Below, piece by piece: positions 33,270-42,480 of a stretch of 64,000 nt of DNA. The stretch spans positions 1 to 64,000 of the forward strand of contig DASZFO010000064.1 of NCBI GenBank assembly GCA_035939775.1. The letters run 5' to 3'. The notes under the pieces are model-generated. The model saw only the letters and a program-made list of their open reading frames with translations. It was not told the DNA's origin and did no database searches. Source of the stretch: Pirellulales bacterium. Lineage in GTDB: Bacteria > Planctomycetota > Planctomycetia > Pirellulales > DATAWG01. How positions within the stretch are numbered: the first letter of the stretch is position 1; each line of letters begins with the position of its first letter. The position numbers and the translations under genes were made by a program.

Positions 33270-33917
33270 ATGAGCGCCCTCAGCCAACTCTTCGCGCGCA
33301 ACCGCGCCTGGGCGGCGGAGATGACCCGCCACGACCCTGAGTTTTTTGCCCGCCTCTGCCGCCAACAGAAGCCGCAGTTTCTCTGGATCGGCTGCTCGGA
33401 TAGCCGCGTGCCAGCCAATGAAATCGTCGGTCTGCCCCCCGGTGAGATGTTTGTCCATCGCAATGTAGCCAATGTCGTGGTCCATGCCGATCTCAACTGC
33501 CTCTCGACCATACAATACGCGGTGGACGTGCTCCGCGTGCGGCACATCATCGTTTGCGGCCACTATGGCTGCGGAGGCGTGCTGGCGGCGCTCCGAGACG
33601 ACAAGCTCGGCCTCATCGACAATTGGCTGCGCCACGTGCAGGACGTTCGCAATCAACATCGCCACCAACTCGAATTCCTCGGCAGCCAACAAGAGCGTCA
33701 CAACCGGCTCTGCGAGCTGAACGTCATCGAGCAAACGCGAAATGTCGGACACACCACCGTGGTCCGCGACGCTTGGTCTCGCGGGCAATCGTTGGCCGTG
33801 CACGGCTGGATCTACGATGTCGCCGACGGCCTGCTCCGCGATCTGGGCATCTGCCTCGTCGGCGAGAGGGGAGCGTCCGAGAGTTATGAAGCGGCCCTCA
33901 CTGGGCAAGCGAGTTGA
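33270..33917 (+). CDS. Beta-class carbonic anhydrase
   Basis: A 215-residue beta-carbonic anhydrase that interconverts CO2 and bicarbonate in the cytoplasm. The zinc ligands and the Asp/Arg dyad are in place: C42-S-D44-S-R46 in WIGCSDSRVPAN, and H98/C101 in VCGHYGCGG. The family motif GEMFVHRNVANVV is present as well. The start at ATG 33270 gives the typical length; upstream frame is open but not conserved-looking. No sulfate-permease or cyanate partner is adjacent. Confidence 0.92.
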   Translation: MSALSQLFARNRAWAAEMTRHDPEFFARLCRQQKPQFLWIGCSDSRVPANEIVGLPPGEMFVHRNVANVVVHADLNCLSTIQYAVDVLRVRHIIVCGHYGCGGVLAALRDDKLGLIDNWLRHVQDVRNQHRHQLEFLGSQQERHNRLCELNVIEQTRNVGHTTVVRDAWSRGQSLAVHGWIYDVADGLLRDLGICLVGERGASESYEAALTGQAS

Positions 33918-33943
33918 GAGAGGGCGGCTTTGTCCGCTCCGCA

Positions 33944-35581
33944 TCAAGGATGGATGCCATTGAGCCGGCAACAAAGCGGCACGATCGGCGAGGAGTCGAA
34001 AAAGTCGCAGATGACCACGTTGATCTTCTCGTGCCCCGGCCAGCGCTCGATGCCGCGCATCGCACTGCCTTGGCCGCCGCGGGTGAGGTATTCGAGATCA
34101 AACGACGGGTTCGTGGCCGAGCCGCGGTTGGCCAGATCGATGCCGATGACCTCTTGATTGGCGGTCACGGTCCAGGACAAGACAAACAACTTGCCCGGCT
34201 TTTGAGCCGCGAGCTTTGCCTTCTGGTCCGCCTCGACCTGTGTCCAGATAGCGCGGTTCGCGTAGCTACCGCCGAAAGCCTCATTGGCATCGAAGGCGAA
34301 CGGCGCGTGATCCGTATGTCCCTGGAAAAACACGATCACGCGACTTTTCGAGCCAGTTAGGAGGTCGACCAAGCGAGTCTTCAGGACCGCGGCTTCACTC
34401 TGAGCGTTGTTTGAGCCGTCTTTCCGATAAACATTCTCCGCGCCTAATTCCGTAAGGATCGCCGCGCTCAACTTTTCCCAAACTTCGCTGGGTGCGTCGT
34501 TCAATCCCTGCCAATTGCAGAATTCCAAGACGATCAACTCGTGCTCGTGGCCCGGCGCTTCGATAAAGGCCCGGATTTGGCGAAGCATGTCTCGCGTCTT
34601 CGGGCCGAGCAGGGCGTGATGGAAGTAAAAATCGCTCCCGTCATACGCCGTTCGCATGTCGAGCCAACGGATGCCCCCTTCGAGTTGCTCCTTGATATCG
34701 AGCCGTTGCGTTTTGGCCCAGGGCTTCGTGATATTGAGGCCCAACCCGGCCAGCCACTCGGCGGTGCTGCGCTCGGGAGATTTGCGGTCGCTGAGGTCGT
34801 AGGCGCCGCTGTCGTGCGTGCCCGGCAGCGCGACCTGCGCGAGCGTTTTGTCGGCGAGCGTCGTGAAGTTTCGAGTCATCCAATTGTCGTAACGCCGAAC
34901 GACGGCCGGGCTGGAATTCGCACCGGGTAACGCTTCGTCTTTGCCGATGATTTGCAGACATCGCGCCAATTCGAGCGACGCAAAATACACGTCGCTTCGC
35001 TCGCCGATGGTCGCCCGAGCGGGACGCAACTCCGACTGCAAAACGGGCTGCCACTCTGGAAGGGTCGCAGAGGAATCGACCGAAGCGAGCAATTCGGGGC
35101 AGGTTGTTCCCGTGGCCTCCTGGTATCGCTGTTTCGATTCGGTGGCCAACTTCGGGGCAGGCGGAAAGTGAACCGTGACGTCGATCTCGCCTCGTTCCTC
35201 GTTCGACAGTTCGCGGAGAGTCCCAGGCTGATGATCGAGGTATCGAATCGCTTGTTGGATATCGACAACCAGCTTGAAACCGGCTGCGGCTTGCTCGCCG
35301 TTCAATACTTCCACGTAATAGGCGCGAATTCTCTTGCCCTCCTCGGGCGCCAATCGGTCATCCCATTGGTCGATGCAGGTGAAATCCCCACCGCCGGCGA
35401 CGGCCGGCGCGATTTCCCTTCCGCTTGAATCATCGTGCCTGATCCGCACGCTGTATCCCGATTCGCGCGAAACCGCGGGATCGAGTCGGATGCAGAGTTT
35501 GGTTGCCGCCAATAGGGGCATCGCCGGCGCGAGCGCGAGGGCGCCGGCCAACAAGACTCGTCGGATCGGAAGCAGCATCAT
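33944..35581 (-). CDS. Secreted PI-PLC X-domain-like phosphodiesterase
   Basis: A 545-residue exported protein with a signal peptide (RRVLLAGALALAPAMPLLAA). The C-terminal two thirds carry a phosphatidylinositol-specific phospholipase C X domain: LPGTHDSGAYDL (first catalytic His), QLEGGIRWLDMRTAYDG, and FYFHHALLGPKT (second His region). It then has VIVFFQGH and a C-terminal LFVLSWTVTANQE. The N-terminal 200 residues look like a beta-sandwich of unknown role. It is divergent from the FAD oxidoreductase with 84 bp between the starts. Confidence 0.8.
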   Translation of the reverse strand: MMLLPIRRVLLAGALALAPAMPLLAATKLCIRLDPAVSRESGYSVRIRHDDSSGREIAPAVAGGGDFTCIDQWDDRLAPEEGKRIRAYYVEVLNGEQAAAGFKLVVDIQQAIRYLDHQPGTLRELSNEERGEIDVTVHFPPAPKLATESKQRYQEATGTTCPELLASVDSSATLPEWQPVLQSELRPARATIGERSDVYFASLELARCLQIIGKDEALPGANSSPAVVRRYDNWMTRNFTTLADKTLAQVALPGTHDSGAYDLSDRKSPERSTAEWLAGLGLNITKPWAKTQRLDIKEQLEGGIRWLDMRTAYDGSDFYFHHALLGPKTRDMLRQIRAFIEAPGHEHELIVLEFCNWQGLNDAPSEVWEKLSAAILTELGAENVYRKDGSNNAQSEAAVLKTRLVDLLTGSKSRVIVFFQGHTDHAPFAFDANEAFGGSYANRAIWTQVEADQKAKLAAQKPGKLFVLSWTVTANQEVIGIDLANRGSATNPSFDLEYLTRGGQGSAMRGIERWPGHEKINVVICDFFDSSPIVPLCCRLNGIHP

Positions 35582-35665
35582 TTCAATGGACGGAATCGCA
35601 AGATCCGAGAGCGCCGATTACAATATGGAATCGCACTTTATTTCTTCCGCGTTGTTCGCAACGAC

Positions 35666-37273
35666 ATGAAACCAATTCTTGTCCCCGTCATTGCCGTTTC
35701 GATCTTCGGTTTGCTTGCGATGAGCGCCGAAGCCGCCGAGATGCCGCGCAAGCCGCAGTATTACTATACCGTTCCCGCAGCCGGTCCGCCGCAAACCATC
35801 GATGCCGATGTTTGCGTTTACGGCGCGACACCCGCCGGGATCATTGCCGCGATCCAGGCTCGCCGGATGGGTAAAGCGGCGGTGCTTGTCGAATTCGGCC
35901 GGCATTTAGGCGGGATGACGGCGAGCGGACTGTCAAAAACAGACGGCGGCAAGCACGCTGCCGGCATCTCGCGCGAGTTCTACAAAGTGGTCGGCGATCG
36001 CGATTTTTCGCCGGCCGCCGCGGAGGCTCAGTTCCTGCACATGCTCGAAGCGGACGAGGTTCGCCTTTTCCGGGAGCATCGCCTGACGGCCGTTGCGAAG
36101 GATGCAAACCGGATTACTGAAATCGAAACGGAAAACGGCAATCGCTTTCGTGCCCGCGTGTTTATCGACGCGACATACGAGGGCGATCTGCTCGCCAAGG
36201 CCGGTGTCTCGTTTACGGTCGGCCGCGAGGCGAATTCGCTCTATCGCGAGACGATCGACGGCATCACGGCGGGCAGCGCGGCCCACAACTTTCGTTTTCC
36301 CGTCGATCCCTACCGCACTCCGTGCGATGCAGCCAGCGGGTTGCTCGAAGGCATTTCTGCCGCCGGGCCTGGCACGGTCGGCTCCGGCGATCGGCACGTG
36401 CAGGCGTACAACTTTCGCATGTATCTGAGCAAAGGGCCGAATCGAATTCCGTTTCCGAAGCCGCAAAACTACGATCCCGAGCGTTACACGCTTTTGGCCC
36501 GCTACATCGCCGCTGGGGCCGCGATCCCCGATTTCATGCAGCTTCAAGAGGGAGATTCCAACAATCAAGGGGGCTTCTCAACCGACAACATCGGCGCGAG
36601 CGACCGTTGGCCCGAGGCCGATTACGCCGAGCGCGAGACGATCTATCAGGATCACATCAGCTATCAGCAAGGGATGATGTGGTTTCTTACGCATGACGAG
36701 CGCGTGCCGGAAGCGATCCGCCGCGCGGTCGGCGCGTATGGTCTCTCGCCGACCGATTTTCAGGAGACCGGCGGCTGGCCGCATCAGTTGTACGTTCGCG
36801 AGGGGCGGCGAATGGTCGCCGACTACGTGATGACCGAGCACAATTGCCGCGGCCAGATCGTGGCCGAGGATTCGATCGGGCTGGCGGAATACAATATGGA
36901 TTCGCACCATTGCCAGCGCTGCCTCCTCATGGATAAGGACGCGAAGACCGGCGAGTCGCGGGCGATCGTCAGGAATGAGGGAGACGTGCAGGTGCACGTG
37001 CCGGGACCGTATCCTGTTGCGTATCGCTCGATCGTGCCGAAACAGGCCGAGTGCTCGAACTTGCTCGTCCCCGTTTGCCTTTCGGCCAGCCACATCGCTT
37101 ACGGATCGATCCGCATGGAGCCGGTCTTTATGGTGCTTGGCCAAAGCGCCGGCACTGCCGCCGCGCTGGCGATCGACGCCGACGCCCCGGTGCAACAAGT
37201 CGATTACGCGAAACTGCGCGCCCGTCTGTTGGCGGACCATCAAATGTTGAACGTCCCGGCAAAGAAACCTTGA
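35666..37273 (+). CDS. Secreted FAD-dependent oxidoreductase
   Basis: A 535-residue protein with signal peptide (residues 1-23, ILVPVIAVSIFGLLAMSAEA) and an FAD-binding fold: DVCVYGATPAGIIAAIQARRMG (GxxPAG variant of GxGxxG), VLVEFGRHLGGMTASGLSKTD, and a C-terminal SASHIAYGSIRMEPVFMVLGQSAGTAAALA, the standard end of this family. The family often carries FAD covalently or non-covalently and oxidises sugars or unknown small molecules; the substrate is not known. It precedes bioA by 64 bp without obvious functional connection. Confidence 0.84.
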   Translation: MKPILVPVIAVSIFGLLAMSAEAAEMPRKPQYYYTVPAAGPPQTIDADVCVYGATPAGIIAAIQARRMGKAAVLVEFGRHLGGMTASGLSKTDGGKHAAGISREFYKVVGDRDFSPAAAEAQFLHMLEADEVRLFREHRLTAVAKDANRITEIETENGNRFRARVFIDATYEGDLLAKAGVSFTVGREANSLYRETIDGITAGSAAHNFRFPVDPYRTPCDAASGLLEGISAAGPGTVGSGDRHVQAYNFRMYLSKGPNRIPFPKPQNYDPERYTLLARYIAAGAAIPDFMQLQEGDSNNQGGFSTDNIGASDRWPEADYAERETIYQDHISYQQGMMWFLTHDERVPEAIRRAVGAYGLSPTDFQETGGWPHQLYVREGRRMVADYVMTEHNCRGQIVAEDSIGLAEYNMDSHHCQRCLLMDKDAKTGESRAIVRNEGDVQVHVPGPYPVAYRSIVPKQAECSNLLVPVCLSASHIAYGSIRMEPVFMVLGQSAGTAAALAIDADAPVQQVDYAKLRARLLADHQMLNVPAKKP

Positions 37274-37337
37274 ACCGGCGCAACCGTAGGGTGCATCAAG
37301 CGGTCCTCCGCGCAGACGCACCGCGCCCGGCCCTGTC

Positions 37338-38756
37338 ATGCCCACTCACGACGAACTCCGCCGCTGGGACCGCGAGTTGGTTTGGCACGCCTTCACTCAG
37401 ATGGCCGAGTACGAGCCGCTGGTGATCGAGCGGGCCGAGGGGTGCACGCTGTTCGACATCGATGGCCGCGCGTATCTCGACGGCACGAGCAGCCTGTGGT
37501 GCAACATTCACGGGCATCGCCATCCGCGGATCGATGCCGCCATCCGCCTGCAGTTGGATCGGGTCGCCCACGTCACGAATCTCGGCTCGTCAAATCCGAC
37601 AACAATTGAGCTTGCCAAGCGGCTCGTCGATCTGGCCCCGGCGGGGCTCGGCCACGTGTTCTTCTCCGACGACGGGGCGACGGCGGTCGAGGTGGCGCTC
37701 AAGATGGCGTTTCAGTATTGGCGGCAGCGGCAGGGACTGTCCCCGTTTGCGGAGTCCGCGCAGCAAAAGGGGACTGTCCCTTTCCGCCCGAACATCGATA
37801 AAGGCCCGCAGCCGCGGAAGCGGCTGTTCGTCGCGCTCGAAGGGGCGTATCACGGCGACACGCTCGGGAGCGTCAGCGTCGGCGGGGTCGAGCGGTTTCA
37901 TGCCATGTTTCGCCCGCTGTTGTTCGAGGTGCTTCGGCTGCCGGCCCCCGACTCGTATCGACGTCCGCCGGGCGTGCTTCCCGAGCAGGCCGCGGCTCAC
38001 TACCTAGCGCCGATGGAGCAACTTCTCGCCGCCCGGCATGACGAGATCGCGGCGGTCGTGATCGAACCGCTATTGCAAGCCGCGGCCGGCATGATCATGC
38101 ACCCGCCCGGCTATTTGCGCGGTGTGCGCGAACTGACGCGGCGGTACGGCGTGCTGTTGATCGCCGATGAAGTGGCTGTAGCCTTCGGCCGCACGGGCAC
38201 GATGTTCGCCTGCGAGCAGGAATCCGTGTCGCCCGATTTCTTGTGTCTGGCCAAAGGACTTACCGGCGGCTATCTCCCGCTGGCTGCGACCCTCACGACC
38301 GACGAAATCTGGCGCGCATTTCTCGGCACGTATGCCGAAGGAAGGGCCTTCTTCCATGGTCACACCTACGGGGGCAACCCGCTCGGCGCCGCGGCCGCGC
38401 TGGCCACGCTCGATGTCTTTGAAGAAGAACAAACGCTCGCCGGTTTGCAGCCGAAGATCGCCCGCCTCGCGGAGCACCTCGACCACATCGGCCAACTCCC
38501 GCACGTCGGCAATGTCCGCCAGCGCGGCCTGATCGCCGGCATCGAATTGGTTCGCGACGTAGCGACAAAGCAGCAATACGGCTGGGAAGAAAAACGGGGC
38601 CAGAGAGTCTGCGACGCCGCGAGATCCGAAGGCGTCCTCCTGCGGCCGCTCGGCAACGTGATCGTCATCATGCCGCCGCTGGCGATCACGCTCGATGAAC
38701 TTGACCGCATCTGTCTTGCCGTCGAGCGCGGCATTCACGGCGCGACGATCGATTAG
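37338..38756 (+). CDS. bioA: Adenosylmethionine-8-amino-7-oxononanoate aminotransferase with in-frame insert
   Basis: A 472-residue PLP enzyme that makes 7,8-diaminononanoate from KAPA using S-adenosylmethionine in biotin synthesis. Features: FTQMAEYEPLVIERAEG, SSLWCNIHGHRHPRIDAA, FFSDDGATAVEVALKMAFQYW, IADEVAVAFGRTGTMFAC, and the Schiff-base Lys306 in LCLAKGLTGGYLPLAA. Between FQYW and KRLFVALEGAYHGDT, residues about 130-151 are encoded by a short palindromic repeat (GLSPF ... QKGTVPF). The insert falls in a surface-exposed loop of known BioA structures by inference. No other bio gene is adjacent. Confidence 0.85.
   Translation: MPTHDELRRWDRELVWHAFTQMAEYEPLVIERAEGCTLFDIDGRAYLDGTSSLWCNIHGHRHPRIDAAIRLQLDRVAHVTNLGSSNPTTIELAKRLVDLAPAGLGHVFFSDDGATAVEVALKMAFQYWRQRQGLSPFAESAQQKGTVPFRPNIDKGPQPRKRLFVALEGAYHGDTLGSVSVGGVERFHAMFRPLLFEVLRLPAPDSYRRPPGVLPEQAAAHYLAPMEQLLAARHDEIAAVVIEPLLQAAAGMIMHPPGYLRGVRELTRRYGVLLIADEVAVAFGRTGTMFACEQESVSPDFLCLAKGLTGGYLPLAATLTTDEIWRAFLGTYAEGRAFFHGHTYGGNPLGAAAALATLDVFEEEQTLAGLQPKIARLAEHLDHIGQLPHVGNVRQRGLIAGIELVRDVATKQQYGWEEKRGQRVCDAARSEGVLLRPLGNVIVIMPPLAITLDELDRICLAVERGIHGATID
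37726..37788. repeat. GGGGACTGTCCCC element D, in frame in bioA
   Basis: A short, degenerate member: AGGGACTGTCCCC on the left and GGGGACTGTCCC on the right with an inner GCGGAGTCCGC hairpin. The outer arms (GGCAG and TTCCGCC) are mostly lost. It adds about 21 codons to bioA without breaking the frame. Confidence 0.75.
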
Positions 38757-38766
38757 ACGCGGAACA

Positions 38767-41700
38767 TTACCCTCGTTCTAACTCCGCAAGCGCCACCGTA
38801 GTGCTTTTTAGGCGGTCGTATAGCCCGGCGAGGCTCTCGCGCTCCTTTTGCACCACGTCGGCCGGGGCGCGGCTGATGAAGTTTTCGTTCGATAGCTTTT
38901 TTTCTTTTGCTTCGATTTGCTGGCGCAGCTTTTCCGCTTCCTTCTCGTTACGGGCGATTTCGGCATCGATGTCGATATGCTCCGCCAGATCGACAAACAC
39001 TTCACAGCCGGCGGCCGTAACATTGGCCGAGCGGGCAGGCGGCTGGACCTCCGGCCCCCAAGCCGTCGCGGTGGCGCCGGCCATCGACGCGAAGTATGGG
39101 GCCATGGGTTCGAGCAGCTTCCTCGTTGCCGCGTCCGTTTTCACGGCGAAATGGATTGGCGTCTTCGGCGGAATGCTCTGCCGACTCCTCACTTCGCCCA
39201 AGCCTGCGAGCACCGCCTGAAACTTCGCAAACTGGGCTTCAATCTCGGCGTCTTGCAGACCGCGCTCGACTTCCGGCCAAGCGGCAATCATCACGCTCCC
39301 TGCACAACGAGCCGGGGCCATCAGGCCTCGGATGGGCGCCGCCTCCGCCAATCGCTGCCAAATCTCTTCCGTGATAAACGGCACCATCGGATGCAGCAAC
39401 CGCACGATCGTATCAAGCAGATGGGCCAAGATTCGCTGCGCGACCGGCCGCGACGAAGCGTCTGCGAGCCGCGTCTTCACCATCTCCAGGTAGTAGCTGC
39501 AAAACTCATCCCAGGCAAAGTCGTAGAGCAGCCGCGCCGCCTGGGCGAACTTGAAATTCTCGAGTGCCGCGGTCACTTGCTCCGTCACTGTCGAAAGCCG
39601 GCTCAGAATCCAGCAATCTTCCGTCGCCAGTGCCGACATATCGACCGGCTCCGGCGTATACCCGTCGAGATTCAAGAGCGTAAATCGGGCCGCATTCCAG
39701 AGCTTGTTGCAAAAGTTGCGGGCCAGCTCAAAGCGCTCGCTGATCACCGGCGCGCGCGGCAGCGCGGCATCCTCCGGCTTGGTCGCCCATTGCGTCGAAA
39801 ACTCTGCGCCGCAATGCGGGCATTTCACGCGCGGCAGCACGCGATTCTTTTGCGTCTGTTCGATTGCCTTGTGGCAGTGCGGGCATTCGAACTCGACCGG
39901 CATCCGCACGTCTTGCGTCTCGGTCGCCATGAACGCCAGCCCGAACCGCAGTGCATCCGCCCCGAATTTGCCGATCACGTCGAGCGGATCGACCCCGTTC
40001 CCCTTCGATTTCGACATCGTCTCGCCGTAACCGTCGAGAATCGTGGGATGAATATACACGTCGCGAAACGGCACTTCGCCGATGTTGTACAGCCCTGCTA
40101 GCACCATCCGCGCGACCCACAGCGTGATGATCCCGCGACTGGTCAACAGGGCGCTCGTCGGATAGTAATAGCGCTGCTCACTCCAATCCGGATTTCCGGG
40201 TCCCCTTGGCTCGTCGGGGAGTGTAGGACCCGGCCAACCCAAAGTGCTATGTGGCCATAATGCGGAACTGAACCAGGTGTCGAGCACGTCCGAATCCTGC
40301 TCGAAGCCGGCCGCCTCAAGCAACTCAATGACTTCACAATCGTCTTGATCTCGAACGCAGACAAGGATTTCTTCATCCTCGTCGCTTGGTTCAATCAGGT
40401 CGAATCGGATCGACCAACTCTTCGAATCGACTTCCAAGAACGACTTGGTTCCCCACGAGGCTGCGGCGCGATCACTTGCCACCCAGGAAGCAAGCGTTTC
40501 GATTCGTTGGCCAAGCCTCGCTCCGAGCGGGATGCTTGCATTCTTAGCCAACCGCCAAACTGGGACGCGATGCCCCCACCACAATTGGCGCCCGATGCAC
40601 CAATCGCGCTTTTCGCCGAGCCAATCGAGATACGTCTTGGCATATCGCTCAGGATGAATCTTCACTCGCCCGCTCGTCACGGCGTCCATCGCCGATTGCG
40701 AAAGCTGCTCCATCCGCACGAACCATTGATCGGCCAGATACGGCTCGATCGGCGTCTTCGAGCGGTCGGAATGAGCCAGGTCGATTTCGCGGTCTTCGAT
40801 CTTCTCGATCAAACCGGCTGTTTCCAGATCCGCGACGACGCGCTTGCGGGCCTCGGGCACCTTCAATCCTTTATACGGCCCGGCGGCGTCGTTCAGTGTG
40901 CCATCCGGATTGAGGATATTGATCGCGCCGATTTCCTTGTGCCGCTGCCAAACGTCATAGTCGTTCGCGTCGTGGGCCGGAGTGATCTTCACGCAGCCGC
41001 TGCCGAGTTCCGGCTTGGCCCATTCGTCGGCGATGAGCGGAATCTCGCGGTTCAACAGCGGCAAACGCAGTTTCCGTCCGGCTCGCGCCATATCGCGCAG
41101 TTTTTCCAATCGCGGCAACATGCTGTGGCGGCGATCGGCGAGGTCGTCGATTTGCGCTTGAAGGTCGAGTTTATCTTTCGCTGGCGAGGCAGCCAGTCGC
41201 TCGCGCAGCTCACGCTCTGCCTTGTCGAGCGCCGCGGCCGGATCGGGATGCACCGCCACCGCGGTGTCGCCGAGCATCGTCTCGGGCCGCGTCGTGGCGA
41301 TCGTCACGTGCGTTGGTTCGCCGGGCAGCGGCTCAATCGCAGGATAGCGGAAATGCCAAAAGTGTCCCTTCACCGTCTCGTGGAAGACCTCGTCGTCGCT
41401 CACGGCCGTTTGCAGGAACGTATCCCAATTCACGAGCCGCTTGCCGCGATAGATCATCCCGTCGTTGAACATGCGGAAGAAAGTGTGCCGCACGGCCCGG
41501 GCGCACTGGGCGTCGAGCGTGAACCGCGTCCGCCGCCAGTCGCAACTGCAACCCATCTGCTTGAGCTGCGCGAGAATGCGGGCCTCGTACTCCTCCTTCC
41601 ACGACCAGATGCGGGCCACGAGCGCCTCGCGCCCCAAATCGTGCCGGCTCAGTTTTTCTTCCGAGAGCAGCCGCCGCTCGACGACTGCTTGCGTGGCGAT

Positions 41701-41979
41701 CCCGGCGTGATCGGTCCCCGGCATCCAGAGCGCGTTAAAGCCCTGCATCCGCTTCGAGCGGATGAGAATGTCTTGCAGAGTATTGTTGAGCGCATGGCCG
41801 AGGTGCAGTGCGCCGGTGACATTCGGCGGCGGGATGACGATCGTATAAGGCTCGCGGCGCTTCGGATCGCCTGGTGGCCGCGGATCGGGATCGCTTGCGA
41901 AATAGCCGCGCGATTCCCAAAACGGATACCACTGTCGCTCGGCCGCGAGATGATCGTATTGCTTGGGGAGTTCGGACAC
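38767..41979 (-). CDS. valS: Valyl-tRNA synthetase
   Basis: A 1070-residue class I aminoacyl-tRNA synthetase that charges tRNA-Val. The HIGH motif is HLGH at residues 59-62 in PPPNVTGALHLGHALN, the editing domain has TTRPETMLGDTAVAVHP, and KMSKS appears as MSKSKGNGVDP. The ValRS C-terminal coiled coil (EKEAEKLRQQIEAKEKKLSNENFISRAP) is intact. After KMSKS there is a zinc-ribbon-like insert with two CPHC motifs about 22 residues apart (ECPHCHKAI and KCPHCGAEF). It overlaps no other gene; its stop is 11 bp from that of bioA (convergent). No T-box is visible upstream. Confidence 0.95.
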   Translation of the reverse strand: MSELPKQYDHLAAERQWYPFWESRGYFASDPDPRPPGDPKRREPYTIVIPPPNVTGALHLGHALNNTLQDILIRSKRMQGFNALWMPGTDHAGIATQAVVERRLLSEEKLSRHDLGREALVARIWSWKEEYEARILAQLKQMGCSCDWRRTRFTLDAQCARAVRHTFFRMFNDGMIYRGKRLVNWDTFLQTAVSDDEVFHETVKGHFWHFRYPAIEPLPGEPTHVTIATTRPETMLGDTAVAVHPDPAAALDKAERELRERLAASPAKDKLDLQAQIDDLADRRHSMLPRLEKLRDMARAGRKLRLPLLNREIPLIADEWAKPELGSGCVKITPAHDANDYDVWQRHKEIGAINILNPDGTLNDAAGPYKGLKVPEARKRVVADLETAGLIEKIEDREIDLAHSDRSKTPIEPYLADQWFVRMEQLSQSAMDAVTSGRVKIHPERYAKTYLDWLGEKRDWCIGRQLWWGHRVPVWRLAKNASIPLGARLGQRIETLASWVASDRAAASWGTKSFLEVDSKSWSIRFDLIEPSDEDEEILVCVRDQDDCEVIELLEAAGFEQDSDVLDTWFSSALWPHSTLGWPGPTLPDEPRGPGNPDWSEQRYYYPTSALLTSRGIITLWVARMVLAGLYNIGEVPFRDVYIHPTILDGYGETMSKSKGNGVDPLDVIGKFGADALRFGLAFMATETQDVRMPVEFECPHCHKAIEQTQKNRVLPRVKCPHCGAEFSTQWATKPEDAALPRAPVISERFELARNFCNKLWNAARFTLLNLDGYTPEPVDMSALATEDCWILSRLSTVTEQVTAALENFKFAQAARLLYDFAWDEFCSYYLEMVKTRLADASSRPVAQRILAHLLDTIVRLLHPMVPFITEEIWQRLAEAAPIRGLMAPARCAGSVMIAAWPEVERGLQDAEIEAQFAKFQAVLAGLGEVRSRQSIPPKTPIHFAVKTDAATRKLLEPMAPYFASMAGATATAWGPEVQPPARSANVTAAGCEVFVDLAEHIDIDAEIARNEKEAEKLRQQIEAKEKKLSNENFISRAPADVVQKERESLAGLYDRLKSTTVALAELERG

Positions 41980-42024
41980 GGCGGGAAGAGCGCGAGTGGG
42001 AGCTAAAGTGGTGACTGGAGGAAT

Positions 42025-42456
42025 TCACTTGGCATCGAAATACTTCACGTGAATTAGCTGATGGCCGACCATGTCTACTGCCGCCAGGGATTGTTCCAGC
42101 ACAATATAGCCAACCAGCGGCTCGTATCGGTCGTCTTTCGGCTTCATGTCGAGAAACAACACTTCGCTGGAAACGGCACGGAAGCCCTCAATTTGGACCT
42201 TCACCGGGCCGCGGATTTCTCCCCGAAGGATCGATTGATCGGCAACCTCAACGTCCACTTTTTCAAGCAACTGCAATTCTCCCAAACGCTCTCTCCATGC
42301 ACTCGGCAGAACCAGATGCGATGCACCGGTATCCACGAGTGCATCGCACCGCAACGTAAACTGCGGGCTGGCGAAGTTTTCGACGGTGACCGATGTAATT
42401 ATCCGGCCCATGTTCGGTGTGCTCCGGTATCTGAGCTTTATTGTGGTCGTCGCCAT
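42025..42456 (-). CDS. Retropepsin-like aspartyl protease family protein
   Basis: A 143-residue single-domain protein with a retroviral-type aspartic protease signature, ALVDTGASHLVLP near residues 39-51, and a later hydrophobic flap-end strand (YEPLVGYIVLEQ). Such proteins act as dimers and contribute one Asp each. It sits between valS and cimA on the same strand (45 bp to valS, 24 bp from cimA). The substrate is unknown; single-domain bacterial relatives are poorly studied. Confidence 0.72.
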   Translation of the reverse strand: MATTTIKLRYRSTPNMGRIITSVTVENFASPQFTLRCDALVDTGASHLVLPSAWRERLGELQLLEKVDVEVADQSILRGEIRGPVKVQIEGFRAVSSEVLFLDMKPKDDRYEPLVGYIVLEQSLAAVDMVGHQLIHVKYFDAK

Positions 42457-42480
42457 ACATCTTCCTCCTTTACCAACTCG

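Noticed and set aside
40345-42006. Long plus-strand open frame of about 550 codons opposite valS
   Set aside because: It lies entirely antisense to valS, has no recognisable domain, and reflects the codon bias of the GC-rich gene on the other strand.
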